64,000 nucleotides of DNA from Phylloscopus collybita (taxonomy: Eukaryota; Chordata; Aves; Passeriformes; Phylloscopidae). The stretch spans positions 62,366,001 to 62,430,000 of the forward strand of contig JAJNNQ010000006.1 of the NCBI GenBank assembly GCA_027886175.1. Reading direction: 5' to 3'. Shown here in pieces: positions 1-10,880 of this stretch. Below the pieces are notes generated by a model. That model was given only the letters and a program-made list of their open reading frames with translations. It ran no database searches and was not told the origin of the DNA. Each line of letters starts with the position of its first letter. Position 1 is the stretch's first letter. A program made the translations under genes and the position numbers.

Positions 1-455
1 GGGGAAAGGAGAGGGGAAAGGAGGGGGAAAGGAGGGGGAAAGGAGAGGGAAAGGAGAGGGAAAGGAGAGGGAAAGGAGAGGGAAAGGAGAGAAAAAGGAG
101 AGAAAAAGGAGAGGGAAAGGAGAGGGAAAGGAGAGGGAAAGGAGAGGGAAAGGAGAGGGAAAGGAGAGGGAAAGGAGAGGGAAAGGAGAGAAAAAGGAGA
201 GAAAAAGGAGAGGGAAAGGAGAGAAAAAGGAGAGAAAAAGGAGAGGGAAAGGAGAGGGAAAGGAGAGGGAAAGGAGAGGGAAAGGAGAGGGAAAGGAGAG
301 GGAAAGGAGAGGGAAAGGAGAGGGAAAGGAGAGAAAAAGGAGAGAAAAAGGAGAGAAAAAGGAGAGAAAAAGGAGAGAAAAAGGAGAGAAAAAGGAGAGA
401 AAAAGGAGAGAAAAAGGAGGGGGAAACGTGCGGGGGAAACGTGCGGGGGAAACGT
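1..455. repeat. Purine-rich minisatellite (GGAGAGGGAAA)n
   Basis: An 11-bp purine unit, GGAGAGGGAAA, alternates with a GGAGAGAAAAA variant for about 420 bp. It ends in three copies of a GGGGGAAACGTGC unit. The array is cut by the window edge. The variants occur in blocks, which suggests local amplification. Confidence 0.95.
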
Positions 456-1130
456 GAGACACTAATTTTGAAGAAAAAAACTAAGGTTATGTTGCTGATT
501 TAGCTGGGAAAAATAAGCTTTGCTGAAATCAGTTAAAATTCTGAGGATGGTTAAGAGAGACTGGATTTTAGATGAGCTATCCCGGATCTAATAACTCATT
601 GCCTGTCAAGCTTCTGTTTGTGTAAGCTGGGCTTGTAAGGAAAAACAAGGAAATCGATCAATAGATCCCAAAAACACAAGGTGATTGTAAATTCTCTATC
701 TCCAGAAACAGGCCTGGGAACAGGAAAAACTATAGGTTTTACCAAGGAGTCATTTGTCACGTATGCATCGAAAGGTTGAAAGTTTAGAACGAGGAAGACT
801 CGTTTTTCTTCCTCCTTTTGGTGACCACTCCCCACACAAGACCCCCGACCCATTTCAAAGAACAAACTATGCATGCTTAATGGCTTTTTTGTCAATTAGT
901 ATAGGAAGCGGAGAAGAGGAGGTGACAGGGGTGTGAATACGCATTTGTATTTTGTGTATTCAACACTTTTGTGGATAAAAGGCTTTGTAATTACCTGTGA
1001 TCTTTGCAATGGGCATTGGGGAGCTATCCCACGCAGCTGCCCAGCCATAATAAACAATCACTTTCTAACTTAACTGTTGGAGAGTCTTTTGCCAGTCACA
1101 GTTGGGTATCGGTATTAGGTCGATATTCAT
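456..1130 (+). mobile_element. LTR-like segment, probable endogenous retrovirus LTR
   Basis: Unique-looking sequence between two purine arrays has an LTR-like promoter and poly(A) layout: a TATA-like GATAAAAGG near 974, then AATAAA at 1049-1054, then a T/G-rich U5-like tail. No internal retroviral genes follow. Exact termini and target-site duplication could not be fixed, because both sides run into tandem arrays. It could be another promoter-bearing repeat. Confidence 0.45.
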
Positions 1131-1690
1131 ATTTTAATAAATCAAAAGGAAGGGAAAAGGAGAGAAAGAGGAGAGAAAGAGGAGAGAAAGAGGAGAGAAA
1201 GAGGAGAGAAAGAGGAGAGAAAAAGGAGAGAAAAAGGAGAGAAAAACGAGAGAAAAACGAGAGAAAAACGAGAGAAAAACGAGAGAAAAACGAGAGAAAA
1301 ACGAGAGAAAAACGAGAGAAAAACGAGAGAAAAACGAGAGAAAAACGAGAGAAAAACGAGAGAAAAACGAGAGAAAAACGAGAGAAAAACGAGAGAAAAA
1401 CGAGAGAAAAACGAGAGAAAAACGAGAGAAAAACGAGAGAAAAACGAGAGAAAAACGAGAGAAAAACGAGAGAAAAACGAGAGAAAAGGCCGAGAAAAAG
1501 GAGAGAGAGAAAAAGGAGAGAAAAAAAAAAGGGACAGCAAAAAAAAAAGGGACAGCAAAAAAAAAAAGGGACAGCAAAAAAAAAAAGGGACAGCAAAAAA
1601 AAAAAAAAAGGGACAGCAAAAAAAAAAAAAAAAAAAAAGGGACAGGAAAAATAAAAGGGACAGCAAAAAATAAAAGGGACAGCAAAAGGA
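1131..1690. repeat. Purine arrays (GAGAGAAAAAC)n and (A)nGGGACAGC
   Basis: Three successive arrays: GAGAAAGAG-type units to about 1240, an 11-bp GAGAGAAAAAC unit repeated about 22 times to 1485, then poly(A)-GGGACAGC units to about 1690. The unit length allows long open frames on both strands, but they are low-complexity and not genes. Confidence 0.93.
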
Positions 1691-2125
1691 CAGGCCAGGC
1701 AGGAAGAGGAGCAGGAAGCTGCTGGGGCTGGAGCAGGGCCCAGAAGGGCCATACCCAGCCAGGGCAGGCAGGGAGGGAGGGCAGCCAAGGCACAGGAGAA
1801 GGGCAGGAGGGAAACGGGAGCAGTGGAGAGGAAGAAAGGCTCCTCAGCCTCAGAAGGGAGGGAGCAGCTGCTGGAGAGGGGAGCTGGAGGCAGGGAGGAG
1901 GAACAGAACCAAAACCTCTGGAGGGCGAGGCCCAGGCTCCAAGCAGGCCTGGCTGCTCAGGGATCTCTCCAGACACATCCTGGCACCTCCAGGGACCTGC
2001 CCAGCTTCCCTGGCCCAGCAGGGAGAAAGGTTTTCCTTCTGCTTGGCTGGGGGGATTCCCTCTGACCAGGAGAATCAGGGAGTGGTGTGGGTGGGGAGTT
2101 TACAGATCAGCCAGTGCCACCTCCT
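1691..2125. other. Gene-less spacer
   Basis: GC-moderate sequence with no recognisable coding region, RNA gene or known repeat. Short GGGCAGG and GGAGGGAGG runs suggest decayed repeat. Confidence 0.4.
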
Positions 2126-2312
2126 GCCATGGGCAGGGACACCTTCCACCTTTCACTTTTCACCTTCCACCTTCCAACTTTCACCTTCCACCTTTCACTT
2201 TTCACCTTCCACCTTCCAACTTTCACCTTCCACCTTTCACTTTTCACCTTCCACCTTTCACTTTTCACCTTCCACCTTCCACCTTCCAACTTCCACCTTC
2301 CAACTTCCAGCC
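2126..2312. repeat. Pyrimidine minisatellite (CTTTCACTTTTCACCTTCCAC-like)
   Basis: About 187 bp made of interleaved CTTTCACTTTTCAC and CTTCCACCTTCCAA blocks, with a higher-order period near 50 bp. Confidence 0.9.
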
Positions 2313-2589
2313 TGGCCTGACAAAGAACTGTGACAAAATATCCCACACCACAACAGGTAATTCTTCACTCTGAAGAACAGAGTCTCTCTCCTAAAGACAA
2401 GGTTTGTTAATTTTTAAATCAACCAGGACGGGAGATCAAGCACTTGAGTCAAATTCTGGCCCAGGCTTCCTTGGGAATTCAGGGGTCACGTTAAAAAGTT
2501 TGGGTTTGTTTTTTTTGGTTTTTTTTGTAATTTTTACATCAAGTTGCATTAAACCCTAAGTCCAAAATACCAAATAATGAGTGCAGCTC

Positions 2590-2715
2590 TAGCTTTCCAA
2601 GAAAAGCTGTGGCTGCCTCATCCCTGGAAGTGTCCAAGGCCAGGTTGAAGTAACCTGGGACAGTGTCCACGGCAGGGGGTGGAACAGGGTGACCTCAAAC
2701 ATCCCTCCCAACCCC
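2590..2715 (+). mobile_element. CR1 LINE 3' fragment
   Basis: Diverged CR1 tail: a CATCCCTGGAAGTGTCCAAGGCCAGG core, then AACCTGGGACAGTG, then a GGGGTGGAACAGGGTGA block. CR1 is the main avian non-LTR retrotransposon and usually survives as short 5'-truncated copies like this. Confidence 0.75.
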
Positions 2716-3069
2716 AACAGGCAGTCTGTGCTTCTCTCAAAGCTTTATTCAGGCCTGGTATTAATTTCTTAGGCCCAGCTCTGCAGCAGTGCTCTCAGAA
2801 CACACACATTGCCTTAGGCCACAAGTGGCTTGTTCAGCTCTGTGGGGGATTCCCTAAACCATCCACCTCTCAGGTGTTTTGAAGGCCAGAAGGTTTTTCT
2901 CTGAACTGGTGAGGAGTTTTCACTTTCCTGCACTCTCACTGCTGGTCTGGCACGTGGTAGAGTGGTGAGGTATCTCACACCATCTGTGCCCTCAGACCTC
3001 ACACAACCCCAGCAGAACAAAATCTGAGAACAAAACGCCACAGCAGCAACTCCCACCACGCCAGACAAG

Positions 3070-3335
3070 TGAACAGAGAGCAAATGAAGGGCAGGGCTGG
3101 CTGGGATCTTGGGCAGGAATTGTTCCCTGGCAGGGTGGGCAGGCCCTGGCACAGGGTGCCCAGAGCAGCTGTGGCTGCCCCTGGATCCCTGGCAGTGCCC
3201 AAGGCCAGGCTGGACACTGGGGCTGGGAGCAGCCTGGGACAGTGGGAGGTGTCCCTGCCAGGGCAGGGGTGGCATTGGGTGATCCTTAAAATCCCTCCCA
3301 ACCCAAACCATTCCATGATTCCAGGATTCCATTAG
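3070..3335 (+). mobile_element. CR1 LINE 3' fragment
   Basis: Young-looking CR1 tail. It starts at GGGCAGGGCTGGCTGGG, passes TGCCCAGAGCAGCTGTGG and GGGCTGGGAGCAGCCTGG, and ends in the CR1 terminal ATTCCATGATTCC-type repeat. The same subfamily recurs throughout the window. Confidence 0.9.
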
Positions 3336-3414
3336 GGTCCTCCCAACCCATTCTATGATTCCATGATTATTCCATGGTTCCATGTTCTCAGCACCCACTG
3401 TCAGAGACGTTTTA

Positions 3415-3685
3415 CAAGGGCTTGCAGTGACAGGAGAAGGAACAATGGCTTTAAACTGAAAGAGGGAAGGTTTAGACTTGGTATTAGGAAGGAATTCTTC
3501 CCTGGCACAGGGTGCCCAGAGCAGCTGTGGCTGCCCCTGGATCCCTGGCAGTGCCCAAGGCCAGGTTGGACACTGGGGCTGGGAGCAGCCTGGGACAGTG
3601 GGAGGTGTCCCTGCCAGGGCAGGGGTGGCACTGGGTGGGCTGTGAGGTCCCTCCAACCCAGTCTGGGATCCCATGACTGCACAGT
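3415..3685 (+). mobile_element. CR1 LINE 3' fragment
   Basis: Second copy in tandem with the preceding one. It includes the upstream CAGTGACAGGAGAAGG segment and the full CCAACCCAGTCTGGGATCCC end. Confidence 0.88.
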
Positions 3686-4062
3686 GTTTATTTTGCACTC
3701 CGAAATGAGTCATTTCCCCTGCCAAAAACCCTGCAGAGCTTATCAAAGCCTCTGCAGCCCCATCTCTGCAGCTGAGGGCTGCCACGAGGGTGCCACGAGG
3801 CTGAGGAGCTGCTTTCTCAACATGAGGGAAATCTGAATTTCTGTCAGATCCCTCCCTCCCTCCCAGGGCAGCGACTGCAGCTGCTGAAATCACACACTCA
3901 GCTTCCTACTGCTGCCCAGTCTGCATCACCTAAAGCAACGAAATGAACACCCCAAACACTGCACCCACAGGTCCAAGTACCCTCAAAAACCCAAACTCCC
4001 TCAGCCAGGGAAAAGACAGAGAGGTCACATCCTTCCTTCCCACCTGGAAGGGGTTTTCCAGC

Positions 4063-4175
4063 AGGAACCTGGGCTGATTCCTTCCTGTCCACCAGGAACC
4101 TGGGCTGGTTCCTTCCTGGCCACCAGGAACCTGGGCTGGTTCCTTCCTGGCCACCAGGAACCTGGGCTGGCTCTT
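4063..4175. repeat. 33-bp minisatellite, about 3.5 copies
   Basis: Unit reads CCAGGAACCTGGGCTGGTTC + CTTCCTGGCCA. Copies are almost identical, so amplification is probably recent. Confidence 0.85.
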
Positions 4176-4469
4176 TCAGAGCAGCAGCCTAAGGAGGCTG
4201 CTCAGACTGTTTTTTCCTGCTGTGCAGGGACTTCCTGGTGTTTCACAGCACAAGTCAGAGCTTTCACACAGCAGAGTGTGAAGCCACAATCACAGCCAGT
4301 GAAAGCAGCTTGGCTTGGGTGACCCAGCTCCTGCTGCTCCTCACTGATTCCTGATCCCTTCCCCTGCATCAGCCCCAAACAACAGCTCTGCTACACTGCC
4401 AAAACAGGAATCTGTGGTCTGGGGGATTTTTGTCTGGACTTTTGCTGTCGCAGTGCACCAAAGTGGCTT

Positions 4470-4605
4470 CTCACCCTGAAACCTGGGATACAGGAAGATT
4501 CCTATCCATGGCAGGGTGGGGGTGCAATGAGAGCAGCTACAAGATCCTTCCCAATCCAATCCAATCCAATCCAATCCAATCCAAGCCCATTCATTCTGGG
4601 ATTCC
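4470..4605 (+). mobile_element. CR1 fragment with a (CCAAT)n tail
   Basis: A CCATGGCAGGGTGGGGGTGCAAT block resembles a CR1 3' end. Its terminal CCAATCCAAT run has expanded to about seven units (4552-4585), followed by ATTCTGGGATTCC. Confidence 0.65.
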
Positions 4606-4871
4606 AAGGGTTCTGTGGGAATTCCCACAGCTGCTGATGGGATGAAACTGGGCAATGCTGAGGCCCTGCCCTGGTTTGCCTCAGTCCAGCCAGGCTGCTC
4701 TGGAACAACCAGAGAGCCCCAGGGGGCTCAGCAGTGTCAGGCTGCTCAGCCAGGCCTTGGCCACCACCAGGACGTGGGAAATGGGACATGGGACACACTG
4801 AACTCCTGGGGAACCCTAGGGCTGGAGTGAGCACTGTTCTGGGCACACCTCATTCATCTGGGGTGGTTTCT

Positions 4872-5262
4872 GTTGGGAGGAATTTCAAACCCCACCCCAG
4901 CCCTGCCCTGGCAGGGACACCTCCCACTGTCCCAGGCTGCTCCCAGCCCCAGTGTCCAGCCTGGCCTTGGGCACTGCCAGGGATCCAGGGGCAGCCACAG
5001 CTGCTCTGGGCACCCTGTGCCAGGGCCTGCCCACCCTGCCAGGGAACAATTCCTGCCCAAGATCCCAGCCAGCCCTGCCCTGGGCACTGGGAAGCCATTC
5101 CCTGGGTGCTGTCCCTCTGTCCCTTGTCCCCAGTCCCTCTGCAGCTCTCCTGGAGCCCCTTCAGGCCCTGCCAGGGGCTCGGAGCTCTCCCTGGAGCTTC
5201 TCCTCTCCAGGTGAGCACCCCCAGCTCCCCCAGCCTGGCTCAGAGCAGGGTGGGGCTCCCCT
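4872..5262 (-). mobile_element. CR1 LINE 3' fragment
   Basis: Reverse-orientation copy of the young CR1 subfamily, about 390 bp, extending further 5' than most. It includes the CTGGAGCCCCTTCAGGCCCTG segment (reverse sense). Confidence 0.9.
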
Positions 5263-5579
5263 GGGACACACCCGGGTCACTGAGCTCCAGCCCAGACCCA
5301 GCCTGCAGAGCAAAGCAGCCAAGCATTCCCACCAAAAACCCAAACCCCAAACCGGTGACAATGCTCACATTCAAACGGCCTTTGATGAAGGAAGGTGCCA
5401 CCTCCCAAACCTCAGCATCGGCTGGATACCCCAGAGCCGGGGCCAGCGGGGCCAGCCCAGCCCAGAGCAGGGTTTTGGGGTTTTGGGGCAGCACCCCCGG
5501 GCTGGGCAGGGCCGATCCCGGGCACGGGCTGAGCCCCAAGGGCTGCGGGCCCGGGAACCCGGGGGGGGCTGGCACAGGA

Positions 5580-6262
5580 GCCACCGAGCCCCAAAAACAG
5601 CCAGAACCTAAAAACAGCCAGAGCCCCCAAAACAGCCAGAACCTAAAAACAGCCAGAGCCCCCAAAACAGCCAGAGCCCCCAAAAACACCCAGAGCCCCA
5701 AAAACACCCAGAGCCCCCAAAAACACCCAGAGCCCCCAAATCAGCCACAGCCCCCAAAACACCTAGAGCCCCAAAAACATCCAGAGCCCCAAAAACACCC
5801 AGAGCCCCCCAAATCAGCCACAGCCCCCAAAAACACCCAGAGCCCCCAAATCAGCCACAGCCCCCAAAACACCTAGAGCCCCAAAAACACCCAGAGCCCC
5901 CAAAAACACCCAGAGCCCCAAAAACACCCAGAGCCCCCAAATCAGCCACAGCCCCCAAAACACCTAGAGCCCCAAAAACACCCAGAGCCCCCAAAAACAC
6001 CCAGAGCCCCAAAAACACCCAGAGCCTCCAAATCAGCCAGAGCCCCAAAAATACCCAGAGCCTAAAAAGAGCCAGAGCCTCCAAAACACCCAGAGCCCCA
6101 AAAACACCCAGAGCCTAAAAATATCCAGAGCCTAAAAACGATCAGAGCCTACAAACAACCGGAGCCGAAAGCAACCGGAGCCTAAACCAAGCAAAGCCTA
6201 AAGAAATCACAGCCTAAAAACAATCTGAGCCTAAAACATCCAGAGCCTACAAACACCCGGAG
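5580..6262. repeat. CCCCAAAAACACCCAGAG minisatellite in IFNGR2 intron 1
   Basis: About 680 bp of 17-19 bp units built on AGAGCCCCAAAAACACCC, with AGAGCCTAAAAACA variants at the right side. Units degrade towards 6260. The array lies within about 95 bp of the IFNGR2 exon 1 donor, so on the gene's strand it forms the first part of intron 1. Confidence 0.93.
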
Positions 6263-6354
6263 CCCGCAGGCACCGAGCCCCGCATCCCCCCAAATCCCAC
6301 ATCCCTCCAAAGCCCGCAAACCCCCCGAGCCGCATCCCCCGGGCCCGCACCCAC

Positions 6355-6439
6355 CTGCGGCCCGCGCCGAGCCCGGCAGGAGCGGCAGGAGCAGCGGCAG
6401 CAGCGGCAGCACGGAGCGGAGCGGGGCCCGGCCCCGCAT
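6355..6439 (-). CDS. IFNGR2: IFNGR2 exon 1 (signal peptide), partial gene
   Basis: ATG at 6439-6437 opens a 28-codon signal peptide: MRGRAPLR, then a run of Leu/Pro/Val (LPLLPLLLPLLP), then GSARAA. It ends at a donor (GCAG|GTGGGT) in phase 1, the phase used after the leader exon of class II cytokine receptors (IFNAR1 exon 1 here ends the same way). The gene name comes from position: in vertebrates the gene after IFNAR1 on this strand is IFNGR2, the signalling chain of the interferon-gamma receptor, which couples to JAK2. No fibronectin III exon is visible between this exon and the left window edge, so intron 1 is at least 6.3 kb. The leader alone is not diagnostic; another secreted or membrane protein remains possible. 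Confidence 0.6.
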
Positions 6440-6576
6440 GGCCCCGCTCGGCCGCGCCTGCCCCCGAGCGAGGCCGGGCCGGGCCGGGCTGGAGCACGCC
6501 CCGAACCCCGGCACTGCCACCGCCACCGCCACCGCCACCGCTCCGTCCCGGCCGCCGCCAGCGCCACCGCCCCCGG

Positions 6577-6748
6577 CACCGCCTCCATCACCGCCCCGCG
6601 GGGCTGAGCCCGGCCCGGCCCCGCCTCCATCACCGCCCCGCGGGGCTGAGCCCGGCCCGGCACCGCCTCCATCACCGCCCCGCGGGGCTGAGCCCGGCCC
6701 GGCACCGCCTCCATCACCGCCCCGCGGGGCTGAGCCCGGCCCGGCCCC
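6577..6748. repeat. 42-bp GC-rich VNTR, 4 copies, IFNGR2 promoter/5' UTR
   Basis: The anchor GCCTCCATCACCGCCCCGCG recurs at 6581, 6623, 6665 and 6707, exactly 42 bp apart, with only 1-2 differences between copies. It lies 138-309 bp upstream of the IFNGR2 ATG. Because 42 is a multiple of 3, both strands stay open and encode 14-residue repeats, but nothing supports translation. Confidence 0.95.
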
Positions 6749-6924
6749 GCCCGGAGAGCCCCGGAGCTCCGGGATCAGCCCAGAGCGGCGGGCGGGGTGT
6801 GCTGCGGGCCCTGGCCCTGGCCTGTTCATTCTCCTGCCCTGGCCTTGGCTCTGTCCCGGCTCCGGCCCCTTCTCCTGTCCATGGGTACCTGCCCATGGCC
6901 CTTTCTGACCCTGCCTGCCTTCCC

Positions 6925-7085
6925 CAGCCCCTGTCCCTGTCCCTGCCCTAACCCTGTCCCTAACCCTGTCTATATCCCTATCCCTGCCCCTGTCCCTCAC
7001 CCTGTCCCTGCCCTAACCCTGTCCCTAACCCTGTCTATATCCCTATCCCTGCCCCTGTCCCTCACCCTGTCCCTGTCCCTGTTGA
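6925..7085. repeat. CCCTGTCCCTAACCCTG-type minisatellite
   Basis: Two long near-identical units (about 73 bp) containing CCCTAACCCTGTCTATATCC plus shorter CCCTGTCCCTG repeats. Isolated CCCTAA hexamers do not form a telomeric run. Confidence 0.85.
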
Positions 7086-7219
7086 TATGGGGATACCTCA
7101 CCCCGAGCTTCTCCGGCTGCGCTGGGCACAGCAGCAGCTCCTGGTGAAGTGACACACACACCTACAGCCCCTGGTGACACTGACACACACATACAGCCAT
7201 TGGTGACAGTGACACACAC

Positions 7220-7942
7220 TGTCTTGGTTTGGACAGAGAGGTGTCTGCCAGGGAAAGCTGGAGTTTCCCTTGGAATGGAGAATGGAAACCACTCACCCCC
7301 TCCAAATTATAATTTTGCAATTCAGGGCTTTCAGGCAAAGATTTGGGAATGGGAATAACAGTTCTTTACTGGGAATGTTAACAATACAAATGGAGTAGAA
7401 AACAAAACCACCCAACCAAACCAGCAAACGAGCGAACAACAATTTTGGAGAACCCTGACAGAGTCAGAGCTCCAAGCTGACACCCTGTTGGTCAGGGGGT
7501 TGGGAGCAGCCCACAGTGAGTCCTCCTGGAGTGGCAGAGGTGGTTCTGGTGGGGCAGAGATGATCCTGAGAGAAAAGGGTCCAGGGATGGTGAGAAGGGT
7601 CCAGTCTCCCTCCAGGAATCCAGTGGAACCAGATCCCTGGTGTTCCTGAGTCTCAGTTTTTATCCAGGTAGGAATGGTTGGCTCCCCACACTGGGTGGAG
7701 CATCTCCCAGTGGGATGATGGAATGTGGATGTGCTGCTTTGGGGAGGAGAACAGCTTGGGGAGTCTTAATGGCCCATTGTGAAAAGAGATAACAAACCCT
7801 GCCCCACCTGGTTTATCAGTTGGCTCATTATCAGAAGGCATCTGCCCCCCTCCTCCCAGAGTAACAAGAGATAAAGAACATCTCCCAACTGCCCTCAGCA
7901 GATGAAATAGAATACACATTTTTGGTTCCATAACCCAAGACA
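7220..7942 (-). mobile_element. Solo LTR, family A (copy 1)
   Basis: Bounded by TGTCTTGG at the left and CCAAGACA at the right (TG...CA termini) with a 5-bp repeat CACAC on both sides. Sense is taken as minus because a TATA-like GATAAAAACTGAGACTC reads on that strand (near 7655-7670). No internal retroviral region is attached, so it is a solo LTR. It has only about two units of the family's internal 20-bp repeat. The flanking CACAC lies in a CA-rich stretch, so the duplication is less certain than in copies 3 and 5. Confidence 0.88.
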
Positions 7943-8344
7943 CACACTCCCCTTGGTCCCTCCCCAGTCTGTGTTTTCCCAAATTTGGTCACAGTTGAGT
8001 CTCCAATTCCGGGAGTCTGGGGTCTCCTGGCCTCTCAGGGTGGTCGGTGGATGAAGTCTCTCCTCTTCCTCACAGCACATCCCTGGGGACTTTCCACTGT
8101 GGTCACCATGGTTTCACCAAATCTCCCATTTTCTCCATTTTTTTGTGTCTTATGATCCAAAGTTACATTATCCTGCACCAAGGCCGGGCTCTCTCTAACT
8201 TTCCTGTTTCTGCAGTTTCTGCAACTTCCAGCTATTGCTTAATATCTTCTACATATTTACAATTTCTGCAGTTTCCTTAATGGCCCCTACATATTTATAA
8301 TTATTAACTATAACTAACACAAATTACCTAAATCATTCATTTCA

Positions 8345-8480
8345 TTTATAACACACCTGAGGCCCTGAAGAAGGCTCCCAAAATTGAGTGACAGCACTGG
8401 GATTGTGGGGGTGGGTTTCGAATGGAAGTGTGTGACAGCACAGGGGGCAAAACTTAAGAGTTTGTGGTAAATGGGTATGA
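8345..8480 (+). mobile_element. LTR family B fragment (5' part)
   Basis: Shares CTGAGGCCCTG...AAGGCTCCCAAAATTGAG and GTGTGTGACAGCACAGGGGG with the longer copies at 59560 and 62455. It may be the left half of the element continuing at 9985, split by the family A insertion. Confidence 0.65.
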
Positions 8481-8810
8481 TTCGTGCTGACAAAATTGAA
8501 ACGGTCATCAATATTTTAAAATGATAAAATAGTAATGAAAAGTAGTGCCAAAAAGGAGAGGGAGGGGTTTCCCCCCTTCTCCTGCAGATGTTTATGAGAG
8601 AATAGAATACAGGAAGAAACTAAAGATAAGAGTTAGCTAAATTCATCTGTAGGACAGGGAGGGTTGGGGGAACTCCAGGAAAATTGTTAATTATCTGAGA
8701 TTTATTGCCTTAATGTTCAAACTTGGTATTCACTTATACAGGACAAGCTTACTACACATGTGCAGTAGGAGAGGTTATTCAAAGGACATGTGAGGAAGAG
8801 GATGAGCCTT

Positions 8811-9613
8811 TGTCTTGGGTTGTGGAGCCAGGGGTGTGTATTCTATCTCATCTGTTAAAAGCAGTGGGGAGATGTTTTTTCTTTATCTCTTGTGACTCTG
8901 GGAGGAGGGGGGCAGATGCCTTCTGATAAGGGGCCAGCTGTTCAAACCAGGTGGGGCAGGGTTTGTTATCTCTGTCACCACCCCTCCTCCCTCCAGGGGA
9001 TCTCTGCTGCTGAAGGGCCATGAAGGCTCACCAAGGACAGGACACATTCCATCATCCCAGTGGGAGATGCTCCACCCAGTGTGGGGAGCCAACCATTCCT
9101 ACCTGGATAAAAACTGAGACTCAGGAACACCAGGGATCTGGTTCCACTGGATTCCTGGAGGAAGACTGGACCCTTCTCACCATCCCTGGGCCCTTCTCAA
9201 CACCCCTGGGCCCTTCTCATCATCCCTGGACCCTTCTCACCACCCCTGGACCCTTTTCTCTCAGGATCATCTCTGCTCCACCAGAACCACCTCTGCCACT
9301 CCAGGAGGACTCACTGTGGGCTGCTCCCAACCCCCTGACCAACAGGGTGTCAGGTTGGAGCTCTGACTCTGTCAGGGCTTTTTCCAGGATTGGTGTTTGT
9401 TTGTTTGCTGGTTTGGTTGGGTGGTTTTGTTTTACTACTACATTTGTATTGTTAATATTCCCAGTAAAGAACTGTTATTCCCATTCCCAAATCTTTGCCT
9501 GAAAGCCCTGAATTGCAAAATGATAATTTGGAGGGGGTGAGGGGTTTCCATTCTCCATTCCAAGGGAAACTCCAGCTTTCCCTGGCAGACACCTGTCTGT
9601 CCTAACCAAGACA
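8811..9613 (+). mobile_element. Solo LTR, family A (copy 2)
   Basis: 803 bp from TGTCTTGG to CCAAGACA, inverted relative to copy 1. Flanks GCCTT and GACTT differ by one base, consistent with an aged 5-bp target duplication. A TATA-like GATAAAAACTGAGACTC lies near 9104, followed by about five GGACCCTTCTCACCATCCCT units. Confidence 0.9.
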
Positions 9614-9984
9614 GACTTCCTCTGACGACCCCCAAAAAGTGGCATGGCCCCCTAAGAGAGGTGATGAGGCATGGGTAGTAAAGGTGGTGATGAAACCAGT
9701 GATACAAATCTTACAAATGGGAAATAGGAGGAGCTGGGTGGTGGCTGTAAAGGGATCTTTACACACTGTAAAGGGATCAGTTTGGGGTTATGCTGTTTGT
9801 ACGTGGGGTGGGGTGAACAGCCCTCCCCATACCCCAGTCGGTTTTGCTTATGCCTGATCAGAACCTTAACCAAATTTAAATAATCATTGCCCAATTTTTG
9901 TACGTGTTTAATTTCTATATTCCATTTTTATTAAAAATCGCTGCTAAATTTTAAATTTGTTGTTTATTTTCTTTACGTTTATAA
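9614..9984. other. Gene-less spacer
   Basis: No gene or recognised repeat. There is a local GTAAAGGGATC duplication near 9748-9772 and an AT-rich right half. Confidence 0.35.
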
Positions 9985-10375
9985 CAAGTTGAAGGGTTGA
10001 GAGGGCAGGAATAGACAGAAAGCAGGGTGGAGGGCTCAGGGCAGAGGCTGAGCCCTTCTTTTCCACCTTCTTCTCCGTGGGCTGGGTGGGGTTTGGTGAT
10101 TGGAGAGAAAAGTGGCCTTGCGGGCCAGGGGGGGTTGATCACTGGGTTAAAAGTAAAAATAATTGAGGTGTCATCTCTTAATTAGACAATTCATTCTTAA
10201 AAAGCATTGGAGAGAGAGAGACAGAGCCATTTTTTTAATTTGTTAGCCAGAAGTCACAGTTTGTGAGGCTGTAACATGGATAAGAATTAATAAACACCGG
10301 AGTCTGAACACAAAACAACGTCTCTGGAGCATTTAATCCCGGCTCTAACAGAAGAAAAGAAGATGAAAAAGTCAC
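9985..10375 (+). mobile_element. LTR family B fragment (3' part)
   Basis: Matches the copies at 59750-60112 and 62760-62970: GAAAGCAGGGTGGAGGGCTC, TCATCTCTTAATTAGACAAT, and AATTAATAAACACC with the AATAAA poly(A) signal near 10288. It ends in a purine tail AGAAGAAAAGAAGATG. Confidence 0.8.
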
Positions 10376-10638
10376 AGTCTGGTGCCACCCTGCCCGATTT
10401 GTCCTGCAGGGATGGTGAAACCTCTCCCGAGGCTGTGCCGAGCCCCTGGAGCTCTGGGATTTCCCTGGAGCTGCGCCCCGTGCTGTTCTGGCACTGAGAT
10501 CCTTTAATCCCAGCCCTGGGGCAGGGCAGGAGCCCCAGGGTGACTCAGGGAGCAGGGACAGGCTGTGACACACCCCAGAGCAGTAACCAGCAGAACAGAG
10601 GGCACTTCACTTCCAGGGGCACCTTAATTAATGAGATT
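10376..10638. other. Gene-less spacer
   Basis: Moderately GC-rich sequence between two oppositely oriented LTR-B fragments. No gene or repeat recognised. Confidence 0.35.
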
Positions 10639-10639
10639 T

Positions 10640-10880
10640 TGATTGACGAAGTATTTTTATCTTCTTCTTTACTTCTTGCCAGGAGTTTTATCTTCTTTTC
10701 TTCTGTTCGAGCCAGGATTAAATGCTCAAGAGGTTTCGTGTTCAAACTCAGATGTTTATTAATTCTTATCCATGTTACAGTCCCACAAGCTGTTAGTTTT
10801 AGCTAAAAAAAAGAGAAAAATGGCTCTGTCTCTATCTCTACAAGGCCATTTAAGAATGAGTTGTCCAATTAAGAGATGAC
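10640..10880 (-). mobile_element. LTR family B fragment, inverted
   Basis: Reverse-strand copy of the LTR-B 3' part. It shows GATGTTTATTAATTCTTATCC (reverse of the AATAAA region) and CCAATTAAGAGATGAC. The extended purine tail (TTCTTCTTTACTTCTTGCC here) shows that the family carries GAA-rich sequence beyond its poly(A) region. Confidence 0.8.

Larger units (their letters stand above)
6270..6800. promoter_or_regulatory. IFNGR2: CpG-island promoter region of IFNGR2
   Basis: GC and CpG density rise sharply around the signal-peptide exon and fall after 6800. There is no TATA-like box next to the ATG, as is usual for CpG-island promoters of widely expressed receptor chains. The transcription start cannot be placed. 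The 42-bp array at 6577-6748 lies inside it. Confidence 0.6.

Noticed and set aside
1004..1976. Lys/Arg/Glu-rich and Phe/Leu/Ser-rich long frames
   Set aside because: Low-complexity translation of purine arrays on opposite strands.
2814..3893. 359-aa minus-strand open frame
   Set aside because: Antisense translation of two CR1 tails. GC-rich CR1 keeps frames open; the same peptide pieces recur at every CR1 copy in the window.
6182..7000. 272-aa minus-strand frame running through the IFNGR2 leader
   Set aside because: Only the 28-codon leader up to the GT donor is gene-like. Upstream residues are the 42-bp VNTR, and downstream residues are intron 1.
6925..7085. Possible interstitial telomeric repeat (CCCTAACCCTG)
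   Set aside because: CCCTAA occurs only as isolated hexamers in a CCCTGT-rich minisatellite; there is no run of TTAGGG.
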